A DNA stretch of 64,000 bases from Adiantum capillus-veneris (taxonomy: Eukaryota; Streptophyta; Polypodiopsida; Polypodiales; Pteridaceae). The notes beneath the pieces were generated by a model. That model did not search any database. It was not told the DNA's origin and was given only the letters and a program-made list of their open reading frames with translations. The position numbers and the translations under genes were made by a program. The stretch spans positions 32,985,969 through 33,049,968 of the forward strand of contig CM043942.1 in assembly GCA_014529385.2 (NCBI GenBank). Reading direction: 5' to 3'. The number at the start of each line of letters is the position of its first letter. The stretch's first letter is position 1. Below are positions 11,775 to 23,092 of this stretch, in pieces.

Positions 11775-14178
11775 CCCATGAAGTCCATGATGCTAGAGAA
11801 AGCTTTAGCCGGGACACAGGAGCAATGAGATTGGTAGCAGACCATAGACGTATGAGACCATCTCAAGTAGCGAAGTGTATGCCAAAGAAGTATGGTGGTT
11901 CGGGAGATCCGTATCCACATGTGTCACTCTTTAAGCAAGTCTTAAGAGCTGAGCAGATAACAGATTTCCATACACAATACGAGGGATTTGGTCTTACTCT
12001 AGAAGGTACGGCATTGACATGGTTTCAACCACTGAACATAGGGGGATTCCATGACATTGACCATTTGCTAAGAGAGTTTGCTGAGGAATTCTCAAAACGA
12101 GGGATTAAGCACAATACGGTCTCACAAATATATGCTTTTAAACAGAGAGAACACGAAAAAGTGAAGGAAGCTTCACTTCGCTTCAAACAATACATTGAGA
12201 GATGTCCAGTACGTGAACGACCACAAGATGACAACTATCTGTTCTCTTTATTGAGGGACTGAGGAACGACACTCTCAAGAAGGACTTGCACTTGAAAGCT
12301 TGTACAAGTTTCGAGCAAGTGACGAGAGAAGCATTGTACTTAGTGGATAACTGTACGGTTTATGGAGAGGTGTCAGCGGATACAGATTTTGCATCCAGTA
12401 GCTCTCCTCCGTAGCGAGCGAGACTACCACTAAAAAGAATGTTCAAACAACAACCATGCCAAATGTAGAGCAAATGATAGAAGATGCTCTAAAAAGGATG
12501 GCACCATACCAAAAACCATTGCCAAAAACACTGAAATGGTGTGCTATTGAACAAAAATGGACAAACCATCCAACAGAGGAGTGCTATTACAACAAGGGTA
12601 TATGTAAGGGAGCGTCCAGTATGCACCTCCTGCTCAATTAGCACCACCTCAAGTACATCCAGTACCTCGATACCCAACGGGAAATGTACCAGGACCTATG
12701 GGGATAGAAAGACCGCAACCGGTATTGGGACAACAACCACCTTTACCAGGAGCAAGACCAGTGGGCATTAGATATGCACCAACCTTAGAGAATCAGGAAG
12801 AACAAGCCTTAGTGCCTGTTCAAGCCTATTATGAAGAATCTGGTGCACACATGTCTCCAACAGTGTATTACCCACCAGAAGAACCCAAACAACCAGAACC
12901 ATGGGGCATGATTGGGAATGTTGGAATACCAACAGTTACAAGTGCTTCTGATGAAGAGAGATACAATTTGGACGCAAGAACATTGATGTTCATAGCTCAT
13001 GGAGGGTTAACAGGACAAAGACCATCCTATCCACAAAGGACGAATCAAGTGGGACCAAGACCAGCACTAGGACCCTGTTACAAGTGTGGAGGTGACCATC
13101 TGATGAATGTTTGTCCACATACGGAAATCATTAGAATTAACGCTTATTGCACTGAGTGTGGGGTTACTCACTTCATTGAGGATTGTTCAAAGAATCCAAA
13201 CAAAGTGCAAAAGACGACATTGAATATGCTAGAAACTATTCCTACCAGCAGTGGGTCTGAAAATGAAACTCTGATACCAACGCAAGTTGTTACTAGAGCT
13301 CAAGCTAAGAAAACCACTAGAGAACCTGAGAATGGAAAGTTAGCGACTGAAATGGTTAGTCAAGGACCGCGGAGTCAGAAAAACACATGGAAAGCTAGAA
13401 AAGCACGCATGAAGTTGAGAAAAGAACGTGAAGACGCTATTCTAGCTGAGGAACTAAAGCGAACTAAAGATAGATTAAAAAACTTGAGAGTCAAAACGGG
13501 AAACGAGAGATGAGCCCGGAAAGAACGAAACAAAAGAGTATCAAAGAAACAACGAGCTTAAGCTCAGGGGGATCAGTGCTAGTCGACAAAGTACACGAAC
13601 CATTGGACGCACTGATGAGAGCTTACGAAGCTAGGTTAAAGAACAACCAAACACAAGAACAGAGGTGGATGACATACCCAAACGCGGAATTGGAAAAGCA
13701 GAGACTTGAAATGTGCCAAAGAATGATCGAGACTGCACAAGCTTTATTAGAACCACCAAAAGAAACAATGAATTGTGGAACGGAAAACCCAATTCAGCAA
13801 GAGACTATTGTTTCACGGGTAGCTGAAAAGACTCCCAGTGCACAAAACCCTGAAAATACACACAAGGATGACCGCATAGTGTTGAACACAACCGATCAGG
13901 AGATAGAGAGTTTTCATCCAGTCATACAGAGGTCTTACGGAAGAGATGAGGATTATAATGAATTTTGGAAACAAGTGAGAGAGGCAAACTTTGCAAACGA
14001 GCTAAGTTGCCAAGCTAATCAGACAAATTGGGAAAAGGACATCACCACCCCTCCCATAGTGGAATTTGAGACAGGATCTCAAGTGGACTTGGATCTGCAA
14101 TCTTACTGGGGAGATGGGGGCTCTGTTAGAACAATGGAGAGCAAACCTCATTCACTGATACCTTACCTTCATACTTAG
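11621..14178 (+). pseudogene. Element D Gag core and nucleocapsid, broken by frameshifts
   Basis: The capsid core lies in 11621-12262, with TLEGTALTWFQPL and FAEEFSKRG and YAFKQREHEKVKEASLRF, typical of plant Ty3 Gag. A frameshift at about 12255 moves the rest (LRNDTLKKDLHLKACTSFEQ) to another register, and a TAG follows near 12414. Further pieces lie at 12456-12641 and 12698-13513. The latter has a CCHC-type knuckle CYKCGGDHLMNVC (residues ~127-139) and a second Cys/His cluster CTECGVTHFIEDC. Frame 13510-14178 overlaps the previous one at ATGA and links towards protease. At least four register changes make the gene inactive as read. Confidence 0.75.
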
Positions 14179-14243
14179 GAGAGTATGAAGCAAAATCCGA
14201 GATTAGAGCACTTCCCTCACGAAAAATCTCATCAGAAAAAGTC

Positions 14244-16820
14244 ATGGACTCGCAAGGATTGATAGAGATTTTGTCAACACCAGTGACATGCACTATCTCT
14301 CTAGCTGAGCTTTTGAGGTTAAGACCACATATGTGGACCACTGTAGGAAAATGCTTGGAGAAATTTGGGATAAAAGACCCAACATCGAGACTGCAAGAGG
14401 GAATACAAGAGCTGAGTAAACCACAAAAGAACGCTAAGCCTGTACCCTTAAACAAAGTCGGAGAGTATTGCGAAGGTGAAGAGGGGAATACAACCTTACC
14501 AGTTGAATTCCAAGGAGTAAATACGATGGCAATACTAGACAGCGGAGCTGGGGTAGCCATTGCTACAAAAGAAATCTGGAAAAAATGGGGGAAACCAGCA
14601 ATAAGGAAGACTAGGTTGAAACTCCAATTAGCAGATGGACACATGGAGAAACCTATGGGGTTATTAGAGAAAGTTGTAGTGACTTCTTGCGGCATTGAAT
14701 ACGAACATACTTTTGCTATTGTCGATTTTGGCAAGGAGAATAACTATGATATCATACTGGGAAGACCATTCATGAGACAGTTGAAAATGGTCCAGGATTG
14801 GGGCTACGATCACATATACCTGAGAAATATGGAAACCACTACACGTGTGAACCTGAAAGACCATAGCTACAAAGATGTGAACCGAACACCGGTGGAGGAG
14901 TTTGATTCAGCTACTTTGGCGGGATCCGAATTTCCAGCTTGGTTAGGTAAGCCCAAGGAGTTATGGATGTGTGGAGCTTCGAAATGTGGAAGTCTGAAAC
15001 GAGAAGAATATGTTTTAGAAAGGGCCATCGAAGACGAAACTTATATAGGAGAACCCTTTCCAGAGGACACGCTTGAACCATTAGAATGGACACACATTCT
15101 AGCAACCCTAGATGTTTGTGCAATTCCGGATGGTCCCACAACGAAATTTTGCGACAAGGACAGGTACGACGTGGTTCCGTACTTCATGTTGAGAACTGTA
15201 CTCGAAAAAGAAACTGAAAAGAACGATACACTGGAAAAGGAAGATGAAGAGGAGGTGTTTCACGACATTCCCGATCATCCTGAGTGGGGAAATGAAGCAG
15301 ACAACGAGCCAACGGACAATTCAAGCGGAAACGAAGAAACTATAACGGATGTCCGATTTTATGATTTTCCGAACCAAACTAAACAACGCCAAAAACGCTA
15401 TAGAGCAAAGAGAAAAACAAAGGGGGTTAGAACCAATCCGATGCCTAGAATAAGAGGAAAAAATCAATTCCTAATGCTAGTAAAGGCGGAAGATTGTGTT
15501 AAGGACAAGATTTCTGGAAGAATGAGAGGCAATGATCAAAAGAGCTTACGAAAAGACAAAAGAGGCTCAAGAAATCAAGTTCAAAGGAATGAAACGAAAA
15601 CTGAAACAGAAAAATCAGAAAAGAACAAGCGCAACAGAGAACACACGGAGTCCAAGTTAGAACGTAGAAACAAGTACAGAGAGCTCAAGAAAACTCTGAA
15701 AGAAGTTTGGACGACAGAAATTGAGAGTGGAGAGGACGAAAACGCCAAAATCAAGGAAAACATGGATGTTCCCTCTCACTATAGGAAATTCACAATAGAG
15801 GATAGGAAGGTGGTATTAACCCAACCTATTCGAGAGAGAAAGGAGAACGAATCTTATGACGGACCGGAGGATGCAAAAAAAGTTGATTTAGCAGCTCCAG
15901 GTGAGACACCTAGACCGGTGTACATAGCCACAGATTTGTCTCCAGGCGAGGAAGAGAGACTTTTGAGTCTTCTCAGAGAGTATAGGGATGTGTTTGCATG
16001 GTCTTATAAGGACTTAAAGGGAGTTGACCCATCGATATGCCAACACACAATCCCACTGAAACAAGACGCAAAGCCTAGCAGACAGAGACCATACACATAT
16101 AATGATACTTTTGCTAAGCGAATCAAAGAAGAGATAGATAAGCTAATGGAAGCTGAATTCATATACGAGATTGAACACACCGATTGGGTATCTCCAATTG
16201 TGGTGGTATCCAAGAAGAACGAAAAACTCCGAGTGTGTATCAACTTAAAGAAAGTGAATGCTGCAACAATCACGGACAATTATCCCTTGCCGATAACTGA
16301 TCATGTTCTAGAGCGTGTATCAGGGAAAACAGCATACTCTTTTCTTGATGGTTTTTCAGGATATAACCAGCTAGCCATAGCACTGGAAGATCAACATAAA
16401 ACAGCTTTTGCAACGGAGTGGGGAATTGATGCTTATAGGGTTATGCCTTTTGGTCTAACCAATGCTCCCGCAACCTTCCAGAGGCTGATGACGCATGCTT
16501 TCAAAGAATACTTAAGGTTGTTTCTAGAAATATACATGGATGACTTATGTGTACATTCTCTTCTGAGAGATGAGCATCTAGAACACCTAAGAAAAGTATT
16601 TGAGAAATGTAGGACGTATCGCATTTGTCTCAATCCTGAGAAATATGTGTTTATGGTCCGACAGGGCAGAATTCTGGGACATATTGTCTCACAAAACGGA
16701 ATATCCACGGATTTAGAGAAGATAAAAGTTATAGTGGATATGCCTAAACCAACCAATGCGAAACAAGTGCAGAGCTTTATGGAACATTGCGGATATTATA
16801 GACGATTCATTTACATGTAA
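14244..16820 (+). CDS. Element D protease 1 and reverse transcriptase
   Basis: This is an 858-codon frame; the register is open for about 70 bp further upstream. A retropepsin-like protease shows the catalytic LDSGAG at about residue 98 and the flap-distal LGRPF at about 172. A long charged linker (~370-560) precedes RT. The RT region has SPIVVVSKKN, VCINLKKVN, SFLDGFSGYNQ, VMPFGLTNAPATFQ and the active-site YMDD at about 764-767. It ends RRFIYM then TAA (16818-16820), in the same register as the RNase H start, so this stop is a single mutation inside Pol. Role: polyprotein maturation and reverse transcription in cytoplasmic particles. Confidence 0.9.
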   Translation: MDSQGLIEILSTPVTCTISLAELLRLRPHMWTTVGKCLEKFGIKDPTSRLQEGIQELSKPQKNAKPVPLNKVGEYCEGEEGNTTLPVEFQGVNTMAILDSGAGVAIATKEIWKKWGKPAIRKTRLKLQLADGHMEKPMGLLEKVVVTSCGIEYEHTFAIVDFGKENNYDIILGRPFMRQLKMVQDWGYDHIYLRNMETTTRVNLKDHSYKDVNRTPVEEFDSATLAGSEFPAWLGKPKELWMCGASKCGSLKREEYVLERAIEDETYIGEPFPEDTLEPLEWTHILATLDVCAIPDGPTTKFCDKDRYDVVPYFMLRTVLEKETEKNDTLEKEDEEEVFHDIPDHPEWGNEADNEPTDNSSGNEETITDVRFYDFPNQTKQRQKRYRAKRKTKGVRTNPMPRIRGKNQFLMLVKAEDCVKDKISGRMRGNDQKSLRKDKRGSRNQVQRNETKTETEKSEKNKRNREHTESKLERRNKYRELKKTLKEVWTTEIESGEDENAKIKENMDVPSHYRKFTIEDRKVVLTQPIRERKENESYDGPEDAKKVDLAAPGETPRPVYIATDLSPGEEERLLSLLREYRDVFAWSYKDLKGVDPSICQHTIPLKQDAKPSRQRPYTYNDTFAKRIKEEIDKLMEAEFIYEIEHTDWVSPIVVVSKKNEKLRVCINLKKVNAATITDNYPLPITDHVLERVSGKTAYSFLDGFSGYNQLAIALEDQHKTAFATEWGIDAYRVMPFGLTNAPATFQRLMTHAFKEYLRLFLEIYMDDLCVHSLLRDEHLEHLRKVFEKCRTYRICLNPEKYVFMVRQGRILGHIVSQNGISTDLEKIKVIVDMPKPTNAKQVQSFMEHCGYYRRFIYM

Positions 16821-17682
16821 GCTATAATAGGCCAACCACTTTACAGGCTAATAGTGAACTTTGAATGGACAGAGGAGTGTGAGGAATCGTTCAAGAAATT
16901 GAAAGAGGCACTCATTACTGCTCCAGTCTTGAAATCACCAAATTGGGAGAAGATATTCCATGTGCACATAGATGCTTCGGCATATGCAATAGGATGCATT
17001 CTGGCTCAGCCAGAAGAAGGAAACATGAAACATGGATTTTCCTATCTGTTACGCCAGTCGACAGCTCAATAATACAGAGAAGAATTACACCACAACAGAG
17101 CGAGAGGGATTAGGAATAATATATGCTGTGAAAAAATTTCGGCATTATCTTCTAGCCAACAAGTTTGTGTTTTTTACGGATCACCAAGCCTTGCTCTACT
17201 TAGTGAATAAACCATGCAATACCGGGAGAATAGTGAGATGGTTCATTATCTTACTGGCATTCGACTTCACGGTAGTAGTAAAGAAAGGAAAAACACATCT
17301 TAGAGCTGATCATCTTTCGCGATTGACGAATGGAGAAGACCCTATAGGAGTAGATGACGACATGCCAGACGCGTACTTGTTCAACATAGAAATGATACCG
17401 AAGTGGTCTCAAAATGTCGTTAATCTATTAACCTATGGAGGAGAGTTTGATAGAAGAGAATACAACCACAAATATATTGCTATTCAGCAATCCAAGAATC
17501 TTCAATTGATTGCAGGAAGGTTGTATCAATTGGGAAATGATCATGTTTTACGACTATGCATCAATCCTGAGGAATATAATATATATCTGTGCGAAGCACA
17601 TGTTCAGGAATGTGCATTTCATTGTTCAAGAAGGAACACATATAGAATTTGTTACAATTGGGAGTCTATTGGCCAGGAATGA
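16821..17682 (+). pseudogene. Element D RNase H and first zinc-binding (HHCC) module
   Basis: RNase H begins in the RT register (NFEWTEECEESF, HVHIDASAYAIG at 16854-17040). A frameshift near 17040 moves it to 17032-17682, which has YASRQLNNTEKNYTTTEREGL, FFTDHQALLYL and LRADHLSRL. After RNase H comes a linker with WSQNVVNLLT, GRLYQLGNDHVLRLC and a His/Glu-rich EAHVQECAFH. Its paired CxxC (CIVC) is reached only in the next register, at 17649 onward (LGVYWPGMKESVHEYVTVCIVC). This whole linker-plus-zinc block is repeated in the next frame, so element D carries it twice. Confidence 0.8.
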
Positions 17683-19730
17683 AAGAAAGCGTACATGAAT
17701 ATGTCACTGTATGTATTGTATGTTCATCAAAACCGCCAGCAGAGTATTCGACATTATATCAGATAATGATCGCTCCAGAATGGAGTCAGTATATTGTTGA
17801 ATATCTCACAAATAGAACTTTCCCAGAAGGAACGTCAAAAGCTCGTCAGAAATCTGTAGAGACAGAAGCTAGAGATTACGCTTTAATAGGAGATCAACTC
17901 TATAAGAGAGGTAAAGACAACCAGCTTAGGATTTGCGCATCAGAGTCTGAGTATGTGATAATCCTAGAGCAAGCTCATGGAGGAGTAGGTGGAGGCCATT
18001 TCTCAGGTGATAAGACAGCAAAACTTGTCTTAGCCGCAGGAATATGGTGGCCAACATTACATATGGACGCTGAGGAATACGTTAAACGGTGTGATGACTG
18101 TCAGCGGACCAAAGTACCACTTAAAAGAGATGATATGCCGCTTAGACCAATGATGGGGGCAAGAGCTTTTGCAAAATGGGGGATTGATTATGTCGGACCC
18201 ATTTCACCTCCTGCATATAAGACTCATGCACAATACATCATTGTGGCTACAGACTATCTAACAAAGTGGGTCGAAGCAAAGGCAACTCAAAAAGCAGATG
18301 CCAGGACCACGGCACAATTTCTATATGAATACGTCTTTGTACGATATGGATTGCCAATAGAAATTGTGAGTGATCGAGGCACACATTTTATAAATGAAGT
18401 GATAGAGATCCTTCTAGATGAATTCATGGTAATCCATAGGAAATCAGCCCCGTATCATCCACAAGCAAACGGACAAGCTGAAGCAACAAACAAAACCATA
18501 TGCACGGTCCTTACGAAGATTGTATCTGAGTCGAGAACTGACTGGGACAAGAAGTTGCATTCAACATTATGGGCATATAGGGTAGCATATAAAACATCAA
18601 TAGGAACGACCCCATATAACATGGTTTTTGGGCTAAATGCTATCTTACCAATAGAATTCTTGATTTCAACCTTAAGGGTGGCTAAGGATCTAGAGTGGAC
18701 AGGGCACGAGCTTTCTGATAGAATAGATGACCTGGAAAAGCTAGATGAGCTTCGCCTAAAAGCAGTAGCTTCTATCTACGCTCAAAAAAGGCGACAAAAG
18801 GAATTTTTTGATAAGCATGTGCGGACTAAAGAGTTTAAGGTTGGGGACTATGTCCTAGTTTACACTCTGAAACAGCATGCTAAGAAGCTTAAAAAGCGAG
18901 GGATGGGACCTCTGGTGATTAAAGATCTATCACCAAGTGGAGCCGTCAAGCTTGCTACATTAGACGGAGAAGAAATGCCCAATTGGATTAGTGGATGCAG
19001 AGTGAAAAAGTATCTTTTGCCGCTAACCCAAGACATGCTTCTCAAAATACATCAAGAAAAGCTGCGTGTCCAGAAAAAGAAAAAGATTGTGGAGGAAGCG
19101 CAAGCCGAGGCGAAGGAAAGAATGGAGAAAAGAAGACTACTGCGTCAGAAACAGCGCAATGAAGGAGCAATACGAATAAACGCAGTCAGTATAACAGAAA
19201 TGGATAATGACAAAGAAGAACCCATCATTGAATGCAAAGTAGGAACCAACCAAATCAAAGCCAGAGCACTATTGGATTCAGGAGCTCAAGCTAACCTACT
19301 TTCACTCAGTTTGTATAGACAATTGACAAATGACACTAAACTACAAACTGCCAAGCAAGAGTTAAAGAGTTACTCTGAGAATTCAATCAAAACTGTCGGA
19401 TGCACAGTTTTACATATACAGATTAACCAGTATGTGTATCCTCATATGTTTTACGTGGTTGAAGACCAAGCTACACAACAACCATTATTGCTAGGACAAC
19501 CATGGCAGAAGCAATACAATGCAATGATTGACTGGAGTTCTAAATCAGTGCTTATCAAATACGAAGGTGAAAGTCAATCAGTTAAGTTCACCAAAGGAGC
19601 AGAGCCAACTCCAAAGGACGAATCAAAGACAAAGGTAAACAACAACCAGAGAAAAAGAAGAAGCAATGGCAACCAAAAGTTTCTATACAACCGGATTACT
19701 CTTCGACAAGAAATTCTCAACAGTGGATAA
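17649..19730 (+). CDS. Element D integrase with C-terminal second protease-like domain
   Basis: This is a 693-codon frame. Residues 1-35 finish the first zinc module. Residues ~38-155 repeat the linker and HHCC domain (WSQYIVEYLT, DQLYKRGKDNQL, HGGVGGGHF, CDDCQR). The integrase core follows with catalytic D in GIDYVGPI (~178), D in SDRGTHF (~241) and E in NGQAEATNK (~277), then a C-terminal domain with KVGDYVLVY and no chromodomain. After a Lys/Glu/Arg-rich coiled segment (~455-505) comes a second retropepsin-like fold. It has EPIIECKVG, ALLDSGAQANLL (~540-550) and a distal LLLGQPW (~613). A protease after integrase is not the usual Ty3 order. Confidence 0.85.
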   Translation: MLQLGVYWPGMKESVHEYVTVCIVCSSKPPAEYSTLYQIMIAPEWSQYIVEYLTNRTFPEGTSKARQKSVETEARDYALIGDQLYKRGKDNQLRICASESEYVIILEQAHGGVGGGHFSGDKTAKLVLAAGIWWPTLHMDAEEYVKRCDDCQRTKVPLKRDDMPLRPMMGARAFAKWGIDYVGPISPPAYKTHAQYIIVATDYLTKWVEAKATQKADARTTAQFLYEYVFVRYGLPIEIVSDRGTHFINEVIEILLDEFMVIHRKSAPYHPQANGQAEATNKTICTVLTKIVSESRTDWDKKLHSTLWAYRVAYKTSIGTTPYNMVFGLNAILPIEFLISTLRVAKDLEWTGHELSDRIDDLEKLDELRLKAVASIYAQKRRQKEFFDKHVRTKEFKVGDYVLVYTLKQHAKKLKKRGMGPLVIKDLSPSGAVKLATLDGEEMPNWISGCRVKKYLLPLTQDMLLKIHQEKLRVQKKKKIVEEAQAEAKERMEKRRLLRQKQRNEGAIRINAVSITEMDNDKEEPIIECKVGTNQIKARALLDSGAQANLLSLSLYRQLTNDTKLQTAKQELKSYSENSIKTVGCTVLHIQINQYVYPHMFYVVEDQATQQPLLLGQPWQKQYNAMIDWSSKSVLIKYEGESQSVKFTKGAEPTPKDESKTKVNNNQRKRRSNGNQKFLYNRITLRQEILNSG

Positions 19731-19783
19731 GGAAGACAAGCAATAATATAACAACTCAACCTTGGAAAAAAACGGAGTCAACG

Positions 19784-20299
19784 TTGGTATGGAGACCAAA
19801 AAAGGTTGTGCCAGAAAACACAAACGTGGAAAACAGAGTCTTCAATACCAGACAACAGAGTGATTCCAGACAATCAAGAACAGTGAAACAGATCTGGATT
19901 CCAAAGAAGTTCATGACGGCACAAAGCTATAGCAAGCAAATTTGGATCCCAAAGATTTGTAAACAGGAACTCCCTTCAGTACAATCCACGGAAACTCCTA
20001 GGTATTTCAAGGCGAGGAAATCAACACAATGAACAAAGCAGGTTTGGGTCGCAAAGAGTTTGTGGCAAGCACAAGCAAAGCGGAAGCAAATTTGGACTGT
20101 GAAAAAGAACAACAAGGTAAAGAAGAATCCATCGACTGATTCTACTACCGAAGTATCACCAACCCAAAACCCGACCACCAATCCTTCAATCAAACAAAGA
20201 GCAGCTTTATTGGAAAGACTGTTGTATCATCGCTCTGAAATTGCATTGGGAACTTATGACCAAAACAACTACAATGCTTCGCCCACAGACACTTCATAG
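19784..20299 (+). pseudogene. Element D W-x-P-K repeat tail, interrupted
   Basis: Two frames in a row carry repeats of a short motif: VWRPKK, KQIWIPKK and KQIWIPKI, then KQVWVAK and KQIWTVKK after a TGA at about 20030. They end in a Ser/Thr/Asn-rich tail. It probably continued the polyprotein after the second protease before stops arose. The function is unknown; it resembles low-complexity linker repeats seen in other plant retroelement polyproteins. Confidence 0.45.
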
Positions 20300-23092
20300 T
20301 CGTCCGAGAGGACTCAGACTAGGAGGGGGGGAGATATACAGGTATACAGGAGTTACAAAGCAGCTACAAGCGCCAAAAACAAAGAAAAACAAAAATTATA
20401 TTACAAGGGCAGTGTCTTACATGATTTTGCAATTTTTATGTTTGATTGCGGATATTGATAATATTTATGTCCTTATATACCTTTTTTTTGCAACAAGAAG
20501 AGATCAAATGATGAATTTGGGTCTCTAGACGTGTAAATATCACTAAATAAGAGTGTTTTTGGAGCAAAAAAGTTAAAAAAAATGGTAATCCAAGTCCAGA
20601 AATCACAAATAAGTGTATATTCATATACACAGGGTTACCAGCTATTTATCATGTATGTTTGGAATTTTTTGGCTTCAATTTGCTATTTTCCTTTATTTTT
20701 TATGATTTTCTTGATAAAAGTAAAAGAAAAATAAAAAAACAGGTGAAATGAGATCAAAAAAAAAAAAAGAATAGACGGTGATGGTCCTAATGACAAGGGC
20801 AACCCATGGTAAAAATTGGGTACAATTCTAAAAAAGTTGCGGAAAGCCCGAAATGACAGAATTTTGGCAAAGTGGACAGATTTCTCAGAAACAGGTCAGA
20901 CGGAGTCCAAATTGAGAAATTTCAAATCCTAAAGTGCATTTCACGACGAGATGGGAGCACATGTCAAATTTGGTAACAAGTGATCCGGGAAGTCCGAAGT
21001 TAAGTATTTTTCACATCACTTTCAAGCTCATTTCCACTATTACCTTCTTGGAGAGAGCAAAGAGCACACAGGAGCATCCGACCTTCTACCGCCTTCTACG
21101 ACTGCTACGAGAGCTCAGAGGACACCAGACATGAGAGGTAGACTCGTTGCCATAAGTTTTTGATGCTTATCGTTAACTTTTGTCGCGAAAACTGACCAAA
21201 ACCAAGAAACAAGAGCAGACGGGGAATGGGGAGGAACACTAGGTAGGGACACAACCGCCTAACCAAACCTTGCAAGAAGTTAGAGGTGGGTTACCCTAAC
21301 ATAGAAGATAGGTTTCTAACACTCAAAGCTCGAGAAAGAACGACTTGAAAAACCCTAGGTCAACAGAGCCTGCAAGAGGCAAACAGAAAAAAGTTGTCGA
21401 AACGACACAAAACTTCTCAGGAAGCTTAACAACATCGAGGGCAATGCAACCATGGAGTATCTCCGGGTTTGGATCACGAAAAGTAGGTCGGAACAACCGA
21501 TTCGGCGGCGGACACACAAAGCGTCATTTTGGCATAACGGCTAAAATTGACGACCAAATGACATGAAACTTCACAAGCAGCTTCAAATATACATGGATGA
21601 CTTATGTTTGCAAGCAAAACCCAAAAGAAAGCTGATTCACTTATCGATGGTGAAAAAGACGCTTTCGGGCAACCAAATGGAGAAAGATGGAGAACGGGGA
21701 GCCAAAGTCAAGTTCAACCAAATAGATGGCTTCACAACATATCCAATGAGCTGGAAATGCAACTCTCGAGAAGAAAAGTTGAAGAAATTCAACACCAAGG
21801 CAAAAAGACGACTTCGGAGACTGAAATGCCTAAAGGGGGCTTTTTAGCTAAACTAATGACTTTTTAAGTTGAAAACTAGTTAGCAGGGCTTAGGGCACTA
21901 GCACAAAGCATTCTTTGCACAAAAAGACCAACATTTCAAGAAAAGACATCATACGCGTATGATGTCTCACAGCATGATTTTCACATCCATTTCAACATTT
22001 GAGTGCATAGCCTCATTCCACATGTTAATCACATCCTATGAACCAAGTATCATGAGAATTGGAGTTACAAAACCCAAGGAAAACCAAAAAGACGCAAGGT
22101 AGGCCATAAAATTGATTTTTGGTCCTAATTTTGTCAAAATAACTCCAAACTCATTGAAACTTTGTAGGATTGTTGATTAACACATCTACAAGCTATCTGG
22201 AACCAAAAAGCACCATTTGACACAAAAGACATCATACGTGTATGATGTCTATTTGCACTTACAGAGCCAAAACTGCTCATTTGTCATCATACATCCATTA
22301 TATATATCTAATACATGCTACATATGAAGTTTGGAACCATTTGGTCAAGTGGATCACCCCATTAGCCTTATTGAGGGAAAATCCTTCATCCAAAGCCTAT
22401 TTTAGCCCAAATCCAACATACTCAAGTCCAAACCAAGATTTGAGTAGAGACAGTCCTTCACTAGTACATGGGGAGTCCACAAAATCAATCCCATGAAAAA
22501 TTGATGAAAAAGACATCATACGCGTATGATGTCTCCAGAGCCATTTTTAGCCCAAAATCTATCCAAAATTCATAAATCCACTGAATAAGCCTATCTAAAG
22601 CCATATCCAAGCTTATAGAGAAATTTGGTCCAAAAATACACTAAAAGACATCATACGCGTATGATGTCTCACTATGTGATTTTGGCACCTCAGGGCTTCA
22701 ACCACCAAACAGAAGTGATCTACATGCCATTTGAAGGTGAACCACCAAGTTTTATCCAATTTGGATCATAAAATCCAATTCCCTTTCAAAATTTTGCCAA
22801 GAGCCTGATCTGGACTAAACTGGCCAAAACTTGACCAAATGGGATCCAAACTCAAATCCAAGCATATGATACTCATGTATACACTATCAGCTACAAGCAC
22901 ATCCAATAAGAAGTCATTTTGACACAAAAGACATCATACGCGTATGATGTCTCCAGCATGATTCTGAGCCCAGTTTGCATATTTTTTCACCTACCCTGCA
23001 TCCTTAGGCCCTGAATAGCTCATGTTTCAATTTTCAAGTCATTTGAATAGTTAAAAGCTTCATTTCGGCCTTCAGTACTAAAAAGACGCTAA
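20300..23092 (+). other. Element D inter-ORF non-coding region (2.8 kb)
   Basis: AT-rich sequence with only short frames separates the Pol block from ORF3. It contains palindrome cluster 2 (21944-22952). At 21585-21607 there is an exact 23-base match to the RT active-site codons at 16528-16550, in a frame that again reads IYMDDLC (21563-21847). Nothing else is recognisable. Confidence 0.7.
21944..22952. repeat. Palindrome cluster 2 (5 copies) upstream of ORF3
   Basis: Copies lie at 21944-21967, 22227-22250, 22511-22534, 22646-22669 and 22929-22952. All have the AGACATCATACG/CGTATGATGTCT palindrome; only copy 2 has a change (ACGTGT at the centre). Spacings are 283, 284, 135 and 283 bp. The last copy ends 140 bp before the ORF3 register opens. 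Confidence 0.97.

Noticed and set aside
9807-22952. CRISPR-like array of palindromic repeats
   Set aside because: Spacings are 125-288 bp, copies are few, the setting is a plant retrotransposon leader and no cas genes exist.
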